A DNA stretch of 64,000 bases from CADCTB01 sp963768975 (lineage in GTDB: Bacteria; Actinomycetota; Acidimicrobiia; Acidimicrobiales; AC-14). The position numbers and the translations under genes are program-made. Where the stretch lies: contig CAVYKB010000013.1 of assembly GCA_963768975.1 (NCBI GenBank), positions 310,001 through 374,000 on the forward strand, given 5' to 3'. Position 1 is the stretch's first letter. Each line of letters opens with the position of its first letter. The notes under the pieces are model-generated. The model had not been told where the DNA came from. It ran no database searches and worked only from the letters and a program-made list of their open reading frames with translations. Positions 7,785-16,500 of this stretch are shown here, piece after piece.

Positions 7785-10700
7785 GTGGCGTGGATGCGGA
7801 TGATGGGGGCGGAGTCGGTCGACTACCACCGCTGCACCGTCCTGGGCCGCGACGACGACCACCCCGGGGCGGCCCTGGCCTACTACGCCAGCCGGGGCGA
7901 GACGCCACTGGTGTGGGGCGGCGGGGGAGCGGCAGCCCTGGGCCTGGAGGACGGCGTCACCGACGCCACCTACGAGGCCCTCTACGGCCCGGGCGGGGCG
8001 GTCGACCCCAGCACGGGCGAGCGCCTAGTCAACGCAAAACGGCCCGGCCTGGAGCTGGTCATCGGGGCGCACAAATCCGTGGCCGAGCTGGGCGTCATCG
8101 GCCGGGCCGAGGACATGCACTCGATCATGGACGCCGAGCGAGACGCCACCCTGGCCTACCTGGAGGACCTGACCCGGCGCATGGGCGGGCGGCGGGGACG
8201 CGAGGCCACCCCCACGCCCACCGAGGGCCTGGTCTACGCGGTGACCCGCCACGCCACGTCACGGGCCGGCGACCCCAGCCCGCACGACCACGTGCTGCTG
8301 GCCAACCTCGTGCACATGATCGACACCGCCGGCGGGACCAAAGCGGCCGACACCGCCCTGTGGCGCGAGCACCTGCATGCCGCCACTGCTATCGGCCGCA
8401 TGGCCGGGGCCCGCCGGGCCGTCGAGCTCGGCTACGGGATCATTCCCGACAACGGCCCCTCGGGACGCCTGGGCCAGTGGGCAATCGACGGCGTGCCCCG
8501 CGCCGCCATGGAGGTCCACTCCAAGCGGGCGGCCGAGATCAACGAGGCCATGGCCGAGCGGGGCACCGACACCTGGCGGTCACGACAGGTCGCGGCCCGC
8601 GCCACCCGGGCGGCCAAGCGCCACCAGCCCGTGGAGGACCTGATGGTCCGCTGGCACGCCGAGCTGGAGGCCATCGGCCATCCCGCCCACGAGCTGCTGG
8701 CCTCGGTCCAGGAGGCGTCGCGCACCCGCACCGTCCGCCCCGACGTCCCCTCCCGGGACGAGGTCCGGGACCTCGTCGAGGCCACCCTGGCCCCGGACTC
8801 TCCCTTGGCCCGGCGCAAGGTGTTCAACCGCCGCGATGTCGTCGTGGCCGTGGCCCCGGCCCTGTTCGGCTGCGACCCCTCGGTTCTGCCCCGGGTCGTC
8901 GACCGGGTCCTGGGCGACCCCGAGGCCGTTCCTCTCCTCGGGGTGGCCGAGAAGCGGGAGCAGGCCTACGCCACGGCCCGGGGCATCGCCACCGAGCAGG
9001 CCATCGCCGAGACCGTCGAGCGCATGGCCCAGCGCACCGACGCCCCCGCGGTGTCCCAGGCCCAGGTGCTGGAGGCCATCGCCCGCCGGGAGGACCTCCT
9101 GGGCCACCCCCTCACCGCCGGCCAGGACGCCGCCATCCAGGCCATGGCCACCTCGGGCCGGGGGATCGACATCGTGGTGGGGGTGGCGGGGGCGGGCAAG
9201 ACCACCGCCCTGGCCGCAGTGCGCGACGCCTTCTCCTCCGCCCACACTCCCGCTCCCGAGCCGGCCCCCGATCCGGCCTTCCCGGCGGGGGAGGAGCCCT
9301 TCGTCCCCGTGGGGCTGCGCCGCACCCTGGCCGAGGCCACCGCCCGGCGCCCCCCGCGCCCCGAGCCGCCCTATGAGCTTCTCGGCACCGCGCTGTCGGG
9401 CCAGGCGGCCCGGACCCTGGGCACCGAGGCCGGCATCGACCCCTCCCGCACGGCGGCCTCCATCCTGTGGCGCCTCGACCACGGCCAGCTGCAGCTGAGC
9501 GAACGCAGCGTGCTGGTCCTCGACGAGGCGGGCATGGCCGATGACGCCACCACGCTTCGGCTGCTCACCGCCGCGGAGCGGGCCCGGGCCAAGGTGGTCA
9601 TCGTGGGCGACGACCGCCAGCTGCCGGCCATCGGCGCCGGAGGAGCCATGGGCGCCGTGCTCGCCCGCCATCCCGAGGCCGTGCACGTGCTGGACGAGAA
9701 CGTCCGCCAGGTCGACGCCGGGGAACGGGAGGCCCTGGCCCAGCTGCGGGCCGGCGACGTCGGCGCCGCGGTGGACTGGTATGTGGCCAACGACCGCATC
9801 GTCGTCAGGCCGAACCTCGAGGAGGCCCGGGAGGCCCTGGTGGAACGCTGGGCCGGAGATGTCGAGGCCGACCCCGAGGCTGACGTGGCCATGTTCGCCT
9901 GGCGGCGGGCCAACGTGGCCGAGCTCAACCGCCTGGGCCGCGAAGCCTGGGCCGAGCTGGGACAGCTCACCGGTCCCGAGCTGGTGGTGGGCTCGGGGGA
10001 GGGGGCCGCCGCCTATGCGGCCGGCGACCGCATCGTCACCCTGGCGCCGGGGGCGGGCGGGAAGCTGGTGACCAGTGAGCGGGGGAGCGTGGTCTCCGTC
10101 GACCCCGAGGCGAGAACCCTGGTGGCGGCCATGGACGACGGCCGGCTGCAGGACTTCGGCCCCGACGACGTGGCCGGCGACCGCCTGGCCCATGGCTATG
10201 CGGTCACCGTGCACCGCAGCCAGGGCCTGACCGTGGACCGCACCCACGGCCTCGAGGACGGGGGAGGGCGAGAGCTCACCTACGTGCGCATGAGCCGGGC
10301 CCGGGAACACACCACCCTCTACGCGGTGGCCGACGACGTCGAGATGGCCGCCGAGGATCTGCGCCGGTCATGGGGCAACGAGACCCGCCAGCGCTGGGCC
10401 ATCGACCGCCAACCCGGCGACACCCGGGCCCTGACCCCCGGGGCGGCGGCCGCCCCCGCCCTGCGCCTGGCCCGTCTGCGGGCCGAGCACGAGTCCCTGA
10501 GCGCCCTCCTGCCCCCCAACCCGGTGAAGGAGCACCTGCGGGCGGAGATCCGCCGCAACGGCCTGCGCAACGCCCTCTACGAGCTCGACCACCACAACGC
10601 CCACGGCAAATGGGCCAACACGCCCGTTGCCGAGGCCCTCACCGCCTGGAACAAGGTCCACTACGAGCGCACGGCAGCCGAGGCCAACAGCCACACCGCC

Positions 10701-11162
10701 CCCCTGCTGCGCCGTCCCGGCTTCGCCCGGGCCGCCCGCGACGCGGCCCAGCGGGAAGCACCGCTGGAGGCGGCCTATGAGGCCCTGGCCGGCGCCGAGC
10801 GGGCCCGGCTGGTCCCCGAGCTCAAAGCGGCCGAGACCGAGGTCATCGGCCTCGACGCCCAGAAGGTCCACTACCAGAGCTTCGTCCGCTTCATGCATCC
10901 CGAGATTCCCCGCAGGCTCAGCTGGCTGGAGCGGGAGATGGGCTCGGTGGCCGAAAAGCTCGACGACACCCGCCTGGACCTGGAGAAGGCCATGGGCGCC
11001 GACTGGGCCCCCGACAATCCCTCATGGGCGCCCAGCGCCTCGCTCGTAAGCCGCTCGTTCCCCGAGCCCCTTGACCTCGGCCGGGACGGGCCGCACCGGC
11101 CGGCACCCCGCCCCCACGTCATCGAGCGCGACCTGGGTCCCGATCTGGGTCTGGGGTTGTAG
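7785..11162 (+). CDS. MobF-family conjugative relaxase-helicase (TraA/TrwC-like)
   Basis: Predicted to nick the element at oriT, stay bound to the 5' end and unwind DNA for transfer. The 1,125 residues start at GTG 7785, 7 bp after GGAGGGG. The N-terminal relaxase domain has the YY pair at residues 33-34, a KSV motif and a His cluster (RH near 155, HDH near 166-168). A RecD-like helicase follows: Walker A GVAGAGKTT near 466, Walker B VLVLDEAG near 576, DRQLPAIGAGG, and VTVHRSQG near 807. A Pro-rich insertion splits the helicase after Walker A. The last ~250 residues are helical and unassigned. No TraD/TraB-like coupling ATPase or mating-channel gene is in the island, so transfer would need a helper. 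Confidence 0.9.
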   Translation: MAWMRMMGAESVDYHRCTVLGRDDDHPGAALAYYASRGETPLVWGGGGAAALGLEDGVTDATYEALYGPGGAVDPSTGERLVNAKRPGLELVIGAHKSVAELGVIGRAEDMHSIMDAERDATLAYLEDLTRRMGGRRGREATPTPTEGLVYAVTRHATSRAGDPSPHDHVLLANLVHMIDTAGGTKAADTALWREHLHAATAIGRMAGARRAVELGYGIIPDNGPSGRLGQWAIDGVPRAAMEVHSKRAAEINEAMAERGTDTWRSRQVAARATRAAKRHQPVEDLMVRWHAELEAIGHPAHELLASVQEASRTRTVRPDVPSRDEVRDLVEATLAPDSPLARRKVFNRRDVVVAVAPALFGCDPSVLPRVVDRVLGDPEAVPLLGVAEKREQAYATARGIATEQAIAETVERMAQRTDAPAVSQAQVLEAIARREDLLGHPLTAGQDAAIQAMATSGRGIDIVVGVAGAGKTTALAAVRDAFSSAHTPAPEPAPDPAFPAGEEPFVPVGLRRTLAEATARRPPRPEPPYELLGTALSGQAARTLGTEAGIDPSRTAASILWRLDHGQLQLSERSVLVLDEAGMADDATTLRLLTAAERARAKVVIVGDDRQLPAIGAGGAMGAVLARHPEAVHVLDENVRQVDAGEREALAQLRAGDVGAAVDWYVANDRIVVRPNLEEAREALVERWAGDVEADPEADVAMFAWRRANVAELNRLGREAWAELGQLTGPELVVGSGEGAAAYAAGDRIVTLAPGAGGKLVTSERGSVVSVDPEARTLVAAMDDGRLQDFGPDDVAGDRLAHGYAVTVHRSQGLTVDRTHGLEDGGGRELTYVRMSRAREHTTLYAVADDVEMAAEDLRRSWGNETRQRWAIDRQPGDTRALTPGAAAAPALRLARLRAEHESLSALLPPNPVKEHLRAEIRRNGLRNALYELDHHNAHGKWANTPVAEALTAWNKVHYERTAAEANSHTAPLLRRPGFARAARDAAQREAPLEAAYEALAGAERARLVPELKAAETEVIGLDAQKVHYQSFVRFMHPEIPRRLSWLEREMGSVAEKLDDTRLDLEKAMGADWAPDNPSWAPSASLVSRSFPEPLDLGRDGPHRPAPRPHVIERDLGPDLGLGL

Positions 11163-11175
11163 GGGGCGCAAGTCG

Positions 11176-11245
11176 TGGAGGTGCAGCTCCCGCCGTCTAC
11201 GGGGTCAACCTGAGTGAACCGGCCCAGGCGCCAGGGATTCGGAAC
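11176..11245 (-). pseudogene. Internally deleted Rhs core remnant
   Basis: Read on the minus strand, this patch encodes PNPWR joined directly to LGRFTQVDPVDGGSC. In the intact Rhs gene about 20 residues separate PNPWRW from LGRFTQ. Thirty bases (11199-11228) are identical to 13999-14028 of the intact gene, while the adjoining GGSC-coding side matches the second orphan module instead. It is therefore a recombinant scar of a further Rhs copy abutting the relaxase gene end. Confidence 0.75.
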
Positions 11246-11280
11246 CCCGTCAGCTATCTGCAACCCCGTCAGCTATCTGT
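11243..11280. repeat. Two tandem 19-bp direct repeats
   Basis: Units at 11243-11261 and 11262-11280 differ only in the last base. The stop codon of the 58-aa membrane protein lies in the second unit. They sit at the junction between the relaxase module and the Rhs cassette region. Confidence 0.85.
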
Positions 11281-11449
11281 AACGCTCACGCGTCCTTCTC
11301 TCAAGTACGAATGTTGCCCAAGTCACCAAGAGCATCGCGATCCCCATAGCCACGAAAGCAGGTGCTACCGCCAGGATTCCAATCACGATGAATGTGATCC
11401 CTCCTGCAAACGAGATCCATCCCTTGATGCGGGATCCAAATATGGTCAT
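11273..11449 (-). CDS. Small two-helix membrane protein, candidate immunity protein of orphan Rhs module 2
   Basis: A 58-residue protein whose ATG (11449) follows AAGGAG by 5 bp and lies 9 bp after the stop of the upstream orphan Rhs module. It is nearly all membrane-embedded: helix 1 about residues 11-28 (WISFAGGITFIVIGILAV), helix 2 about 30-49, then a basic tail ERRTRERYR. Position and architecture match the small membrane proteins behind the other two Rhs C-termini here, and fit immunity to a membrane-acting toxin. No family was recognised. Confidence 0.68.
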   Translation of the reverse strand: MTIFGSRIKGWISFAGGITFIVIGILAVAPAFVAMGIAMLLVTWATFVLERRTRERYR

Positions 11450-11458
11450 GTGGACTCC

Positions 11459-11940
11459 TTAAGGATAAAACGGACCCCGAAACTCGACTATTTGAGTCGT
11501 GCCTTGGGCGAAGTGAGTCGCTCCAGAGTACGCGGTTGAGATTCCGTTTGCCCAGCTGACGAAATCCTTGCGTATGCCACCGTCGACTAAGGCTTGGGCG
11601 AACATGTTGCTCAGGCATTCCCGGGTGGCGTTTACGGCGGCCCCGCCCGGGCCACCTGCGTACATACCGTAAACCGATCCTGTCGCCACCCCACGTACGC
11701 ATGTGTGTAGGTACGTGTCGAGATCGAAGTTTTCGACGGCCCTCTTCGCTCCCCGAGCGACACTCCGGCAAATCTCCCGAGTTTTGGTCTCCATCCTGCC
11801 GGATTTCTCGTTGTATCGCTCCTCCTGCACTCGACGAGCGACACCGGTCCAACAACGTGTACCGTCCAGGTCGGAGTTGTTGATTGGATCGCCGCATGCA
11901 TAGTCGTAAAGGGTGCAGCTCCCGCCCTCCACGGGATGGG
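11459..11940 (-). pseudogene. Orphan Rhs C-terminal toxin module 2
   Basis: A displaced Rhs tip without its core: the frame carries PVEGGSCTLYDYACGDPINN then SDLDGT, the same boundary as the intact Rhs gene (DPINNFDLAGT), then about 130 residues of variable domain. Its first half (TGVARRVQEERY, TKTREICRSVAR, NFDLDTY) is homologous to orphan module 1. Its second half has a Gly/Ala-rich segment (GSVYGMYAGGPGGAAV). No start codon or secretion signal lies just upstream, so it is probably silent unless recombined onto the Rhs core. An immunity-like gene follows 9 bp later. Base composition is visibly lower in GC than the flanks. Confidence 0.72.
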
Positions 11941-12133
11941 AGCGGCGATTCGGGCACGACCTCGAACCACAGTAGGGGCCTCCGCCTCGGCCCCTGCGAT
12001 ACGCGCAGCGGCATCGAGGTCGCGATCGCGTAGGAGACGTGTGCGACCCTGCATCGTCGTACACGACCGGGGTGTCGTAGATGGTCCAAGGGAGACAACA
12101 CCGGTTGAGACTCCAGGTCTCGGGGGATCGACT

Positions 12134-12301
12134 TCATGATTCGAAGTGATGTGGACCACCCCTACGCAGACCAAACCACAACGTCACTCCAGCCAAACCG
12201 GATATCGCAGCGCCGACTAGTATGGCAACCACTTCCATGGCGAAGATGCCCGCCACTAGAAGGACCAGCCCAACCGGTAATGCGACTGCGGCTCGGATCA
12301 T
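12134..12301 (-). CDS. Small two-helix membrane protein, candidate immunity protein of orphan Rhs module 1
   Basis: A 55-residue protein whose ATG overlaps the stop of orphan module 1 (ATGA), so translation would be coupled. Two hydrophobic helices (about residues 5-22, VALPVGLVLLVAGIFAM, and 23-43, VVAILVGAAISGLAGVTLW) are followed by a short GLRRGGPHHFES tail. It is too short for many gene finders. Overlap with a toxin tip and small membrane architecture make it a good immunity candidate. Confidence 0.68.
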   Translation of the reverse strand: MIRAAVALPVGLVLLVAGIFAMEVVAILVGAAISGLAGVTLWFGLRRGGPHHFES

Positions 12302-12770
12302 CTGAGAGTATATGCTCGATCGGCTTGCCTATAGGCTGCCTTAGCAACGTCGTAGCCTCCGTTTGCGATATCTACTCCCAGTGCGACATTATCAACCACT
12401 TGCCTGTCCGCGCCGGCGTCCTTAGCTGCTTGGGCGGCGGCGCCAAGGACACATCCTCCGCCAAAGCCGGTGATAGCGCCCTGGAAGCCTATCAACGCCC
12501 CGGTAGCGGCTCCCTGAAGGCCGTTAGTCCAACACTCTCTGAAATACGTTGACGCATCGAAGTTCTCTGCCAGCCGTTTCGCTGACCGAGCGACACTACG
12601 GCATATCTCTCTGGTCTTGGTCTCGTACTCTCCGGTCTTCGCATTGAGGCGTTGCTCTTGCACACGGCGAGCGACGCCGGTCAGGCACCGCGTCCCGTCG
12701 AGGTCATAGTTGTTGACCGGGTCACCAGCCCCGTAGTCATACGCATTCGCCGATCCCCCCTCTACGGGAT
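12298..12770 (-). pseudogene. Orphan Rhs C-terminal toxin module 1 with glycine-zipper-like domain
   Basis: Carries the Rhs boundary PVEGGSANAYDYGAGDPVNN then YDLDGT, followed by about 130 residues. The first half is shared with module 2 (TGVARRVQEQRL, TKTREICRSVAR, NFDASTY). The second half is a glycine-spaced hydrophobic stretch (GAATGALIGFQGAITGFGGG), resembling glycine-zipper helices of membrane-inserting bacteriocins and pore formers. No core, signal peptide or credible start is present upstream. The immunity-like gene overlaps its stop. Pore formation is inferred from composition only. Confidence 0.75.
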
Positions 12771-13255
12771 GGGACGGGTCTGACGCCAGTTGTCGTAGCG
12801 GGAGGCAGGACACCGGGCGTGACCTGGGGCGATGCGGGCGTTCGGGCCTGACGCGGCGTGCCGAACAGGGGTTGAGGCGCGGACGCGTGTTTTCGGGCCG
12901 GGGACGGCCGAGCCGGGTGCAGCGAGAAGTGGTGGTCACCGGCACGGCACCAGTGTCCCAGGGGGGCTCCGGCGGCGAAAGGACAAGGCTCAGGGCAGCT
13001 TGGCCGGGCCTGCCCGTCTGCTGAGCCGACGAGATCAAGGCCGGGATGACGGCGGCGACAAGTTGGGCGGCCGGATCCCCGAGGTTCTGGCTCGCCTGCG
13101 TGGCAGCTCCACCACACGTCGCTCTGCAGGCCGAAACTGCTTGACCCGATTCCCGCACACGTTTTTGGAGATGCCGTTGATGTCGGGCCAGCCATCCGCT
13201 TATGAGTGATCACCGCTCAAGTCAGCACTGCGGACCTGCAAAAGGCTCTGCGCTA
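12771..13255. other. Gap between Rhs immunity-like gene and orphan module 1
   Basis: About 485 bp. The orphan module's frame stays open through part of it, but the translation is Arg/Pro-rich and resembles no protein known to me. No repeats or RNA gene were seen. It may be decayed Rhs or insertion debris. Confidence 0.4.
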
Positions 13256-13501
13256 TCAAACCCCAAAGAAGCTCGCTATCCCGACGACGGTCATGACGGC
13301 ACCGAGAGCGAGCGCGACGACGGAGGAGAACACCTCCATCTTTCGACCAGGTTGACGCCGGCGCGCTCCGAAGAGCACCACTCTCGACACCCCGGGCGTT
13401 CTGAGCCACCCGTGTTCAGGCCAATCGCGGTGAATCAGGACGTCAACGCCAACGATCATCCACAACAAGCCGACGAGCGCGCCCACGAGCCAGAGGAACA
13501 T
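13256..13501 (-). CDS. Small membrane protein, candidate immunity protein of the active Rhs toxin
   Basis: Starts at ATG 13501 (or the adjacent GTG 13504), about 19 bp after the Rhs stop, and encodes 81 residues. Two hydrophobic helices (about residues 2-20, FLWLVGALVGLLWMIVGVDV, and 58-79, VVALALGAVMTVVGIASFF) flank a basic loop (GARRRQPGRK). The frame runs further upstream to 13609, overlapping the Rhs gene, but that part is Arg/Ser-rich and unlikely. Immunity genes normally lie directly behind rhs, and the two orphan modules have the same arrangement; function is inferred. Confidence 0.68.
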   Translation of the reverse strand: MFLWLVGALVGLLWMIVGVDVLIHRDWPEHGWLRTPGVSRVVLFGARRRQPGRKMEVFSSVVALALGAVMTVVGIASFFGV

Positions 13502-13520
13502 CACTTGGCGTGCGACGCGG

Positions 13521-16500
13521 CTATTGCGGACACAATGTCGGGCCGCACTCGTTTCTCTCCGGTACGAAGCTGTAGAAGGCGCCGTACCACGCCCCCGGCG
13601 TGCCGACACCGATCACCGGCGATGCTTCGTTGGTCTTGTAGTTGGTCGTGACCCCCGAGCACCCGACGTAGCACCCGCCAGCCGAGAAGTCCCAGTGGTC
13701 GGTCACGTCATAATCGGGACTCCACGTCGCCGACGGCCCCTTCGAACCGCAGCAACCCGCCACGATGTGCCATTTGCCACCGGTGCTGGCCTTGTGAGAG
13801 AACCCGAAACACGCGCCGTAGCAGGCAGAGATGGTGATGCCCCCCTCCTTGAAGGTCCGCGACGCAGCGGACGGAACATCGCGCCACTTCCGGCACTTTC
13901 CCCCTTGGCGGCCAGTGATGCAGTAGGTGCCGGCCAAGTCGAAGTTGTTGATCGGGTCCCCGTTGGCGTAGTCGTAGTCGTTCGCCGACCCGCCCTCCAC
14001 GGGGTCAACCTGAGTGAACCGGCCCAGGGTGGCGTCGTAATACCGGGCACCCATCTTGTACAGCCCTGTGGCGTCCATGTAGCTGCCGCTCCAGCGCCAG
14101 GGGTTTGGCGGAAGGGCCCCATTCATGCCGGTCGCAGTTGCGTGGTCACCATAGGGATCGTAGGAGTACGCTGCCCGCTGGGTGCCGTCGGGGGCGACCA
14201 GGGCGATGACCGACCCCTGTCCGTCGTATACGTAGTAAAAGTCTCCGACCGGCGTCTTCTCGTAGATAAGGGAACCGCCGGCGTCGCGCACGTAGTACGT
14301 GCCGACGCCTCCGGTGGTCTCGCTCATGAGTCCGAGGATGCCATGCAGCGCTGTCGTCGGGCCCGCCGTGGTGCGCTCGGCTTGGCCACCGCCGGCGTAG
14401 GTGTAGGCCGTGGTGTTGCCGCCGGTGGTCATCGACGTCGTCTGGTTGATCCCGTTGTAGGCCAGCGCCGACAGGCTTCCCCCGGCGGTGAGGTTGCCAT
14501 CGAGGTCATAGTCAAAGCCGGTGTCGGTGAGCTGGTCGACGAGGTTGACGCTGTGGGTGCCCTCGGGGCCGCTGGTGCGGTTGGTGTTGGCGTCGAAGGC
14601 ATAGCTGTAGGTCGGGCCGCCGGTGGTGGCCGCCGTGGTCAGCCGGCCCGCAGGGTCATAGCAGTACGTCGTCGTGTTCGCGGCCAGGACGTCGGTAACC
14701 CTCTGGCGGGTGCTCGTCTGGCCCAGCCTCCCCTCCGGACAGGTGGCGTGGTCCGCCAGGTTGTAGCCGTACTGCAGGTGGGAGATGACCTTGGCCGGAT
14801 CGGTGTCCGAGGATGCCCGCGTGGTCTTGAGCTCAGTCAGCTGGCCGGCGGCGTCGTACGTCGCCTCGGTGTGGGCGGCGAAGTTGAACGGGGCGATCAC
14901 GGCGTTGAGGAGGTAGGCGATGTCGGAGCCGGTGTTGTACCAGGTGTCGGTGCGCCGCCCGAAGATGTCATAGCCGTAGAGCGTCTTGCGCCCGGAGGGC
15001 TCGTTGACCTGGTGCAGGCGGTTGAGGTTGTTGTAGAGGTAGGTCGTCGTACCCCCGGGGTCGGTGGCGGTCTTGAGATTCCCGGCCGGGTACCAGGTCC
15101 ACGACAGCCCCCCGGTCTTGGTCAGGGGCCGGTTGGCCTGGTCGTAGGTGTAGGTCGTCGTGCCGCCCGTGTCGCTGCGGCTGAGGAGGTTGCCAGCGGC
15201 GTCGTAGTTGTAGGTGATGGAGGGGCTGGCGTCGCTGTGGGCCTCGACCTTGACCCGGTCTGCGAGGTCGTAGGTGAAGGTGGTCGTCATCCCCCGCCCC
15301 GACGTCGAGGTGCGCAAGCGCCCGAAGCCGTCGTAGGTGGCGGTGGTCGAGCCCAGGTCGGCGCCCGGCGGGTCGACCGAAGTCAGCTGCTTGTTGGTGT
15401 AGCCGTAGAGGGTGGGGTTGGAAGTGGGCCAGGCCGGCGAGTACGCCTTGGCCACCGTGCCGTCGGGGTTGTACTCGATGTTGGCCTCGTTCCCGGTGCA
15501 GACGCCGCCGGGGTAGGAGAGACAGCTCGTGACCTGCTCGACGTTGCCTTTGGGGTCATATCCGTAGCGTGTCTCGAAGCCCATCGTGTCCTTGGTCCAC
15601 GTCGGCAGCCGGTCAAGGGTGGCCCCGTTGGTCGCCCCCGGGGGCTTGGGGACGGTGCCGTGGCCTCCCATCGTGACGGATGCTCCCGTCGGGCTGAGGA
15701 TCTCGGTCAGGTTGAGCGTGGAGGTCCCGGGAAGGAGGGTCCAGACGGTCTCCAGGACCGCCTGCAGCAGGCTGCCCTGGTAGGTCTCGACCTTGTCGAC
15801 CTTGAGGTCGGCCGTCCAGTGCGGGTCGGTCTTGACCCCGTGGGCGTTCTCGCTCAGCTCCAGGCGGCCGTCGGCGGTGAAGGTGTGCGTGATCGGCGGG
15901 TTGCCGTTCGCGTCGCTGACCGTGGTCTGGGTGGCGGTGGGGTAGTTGTAGGTGGTGACGGCGTCGCCGCCGGTGATCTCCCGGCGCACCGTCTTGACCC
16001 GGCGGGAGCTGTCGTAGGTGAAGCGGGTCACGTGGTTGGCCGCGTCGGTGATGGTGATGAGGTCGCGGGTGGTGGGGTCATAGCCGAAGGTGGTGGTCCC
16101 GGCGGCGTCGGTCACCTGATACAGGTACCCGCTGGCGTCGTAGGCGTAGCTCACGCTGCGGCTCAGGCCGCCTCCCGCCTGGGAGATGGCCGACACCTTG
16201 CCGCCGGGACCGCCGTAGGTGATGTTCACCGTGTTGCCGGGTGCCGTGCCGGCGTTGCCGGCGATGGAGGCCGGGTAGCCGCCGCCGGAAGGATAGGTGA
16301 AGGTGATGGTGTTGCCGTTGCGGTCGACCTCGGAGGTCATCAGGCCGTCGGCGCGGAAGTTGGCCACCCCGCCGCTGCGGATGTCGGTGAGGACGTAGGT
16401 GCCGTCGGTCTTCTTGATGAGGCTGGCGTCGATGCCGGTGGGTGGCGCCAGCGTGCCGGCGGCGAACACCGTGGCGTGGCCGCCACCAGAGAGGTAGGTC

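Noticed and set aside
8580..10310. 576-codon minus-strand frame opposite the relaxase
   Set aside because: Shadow frame; the plus strand has helicase motifs in order.
11243..11280. CRISPR array
   Set aside because: Only two 19-bp units in direct contact, no spacers and no cas genes.
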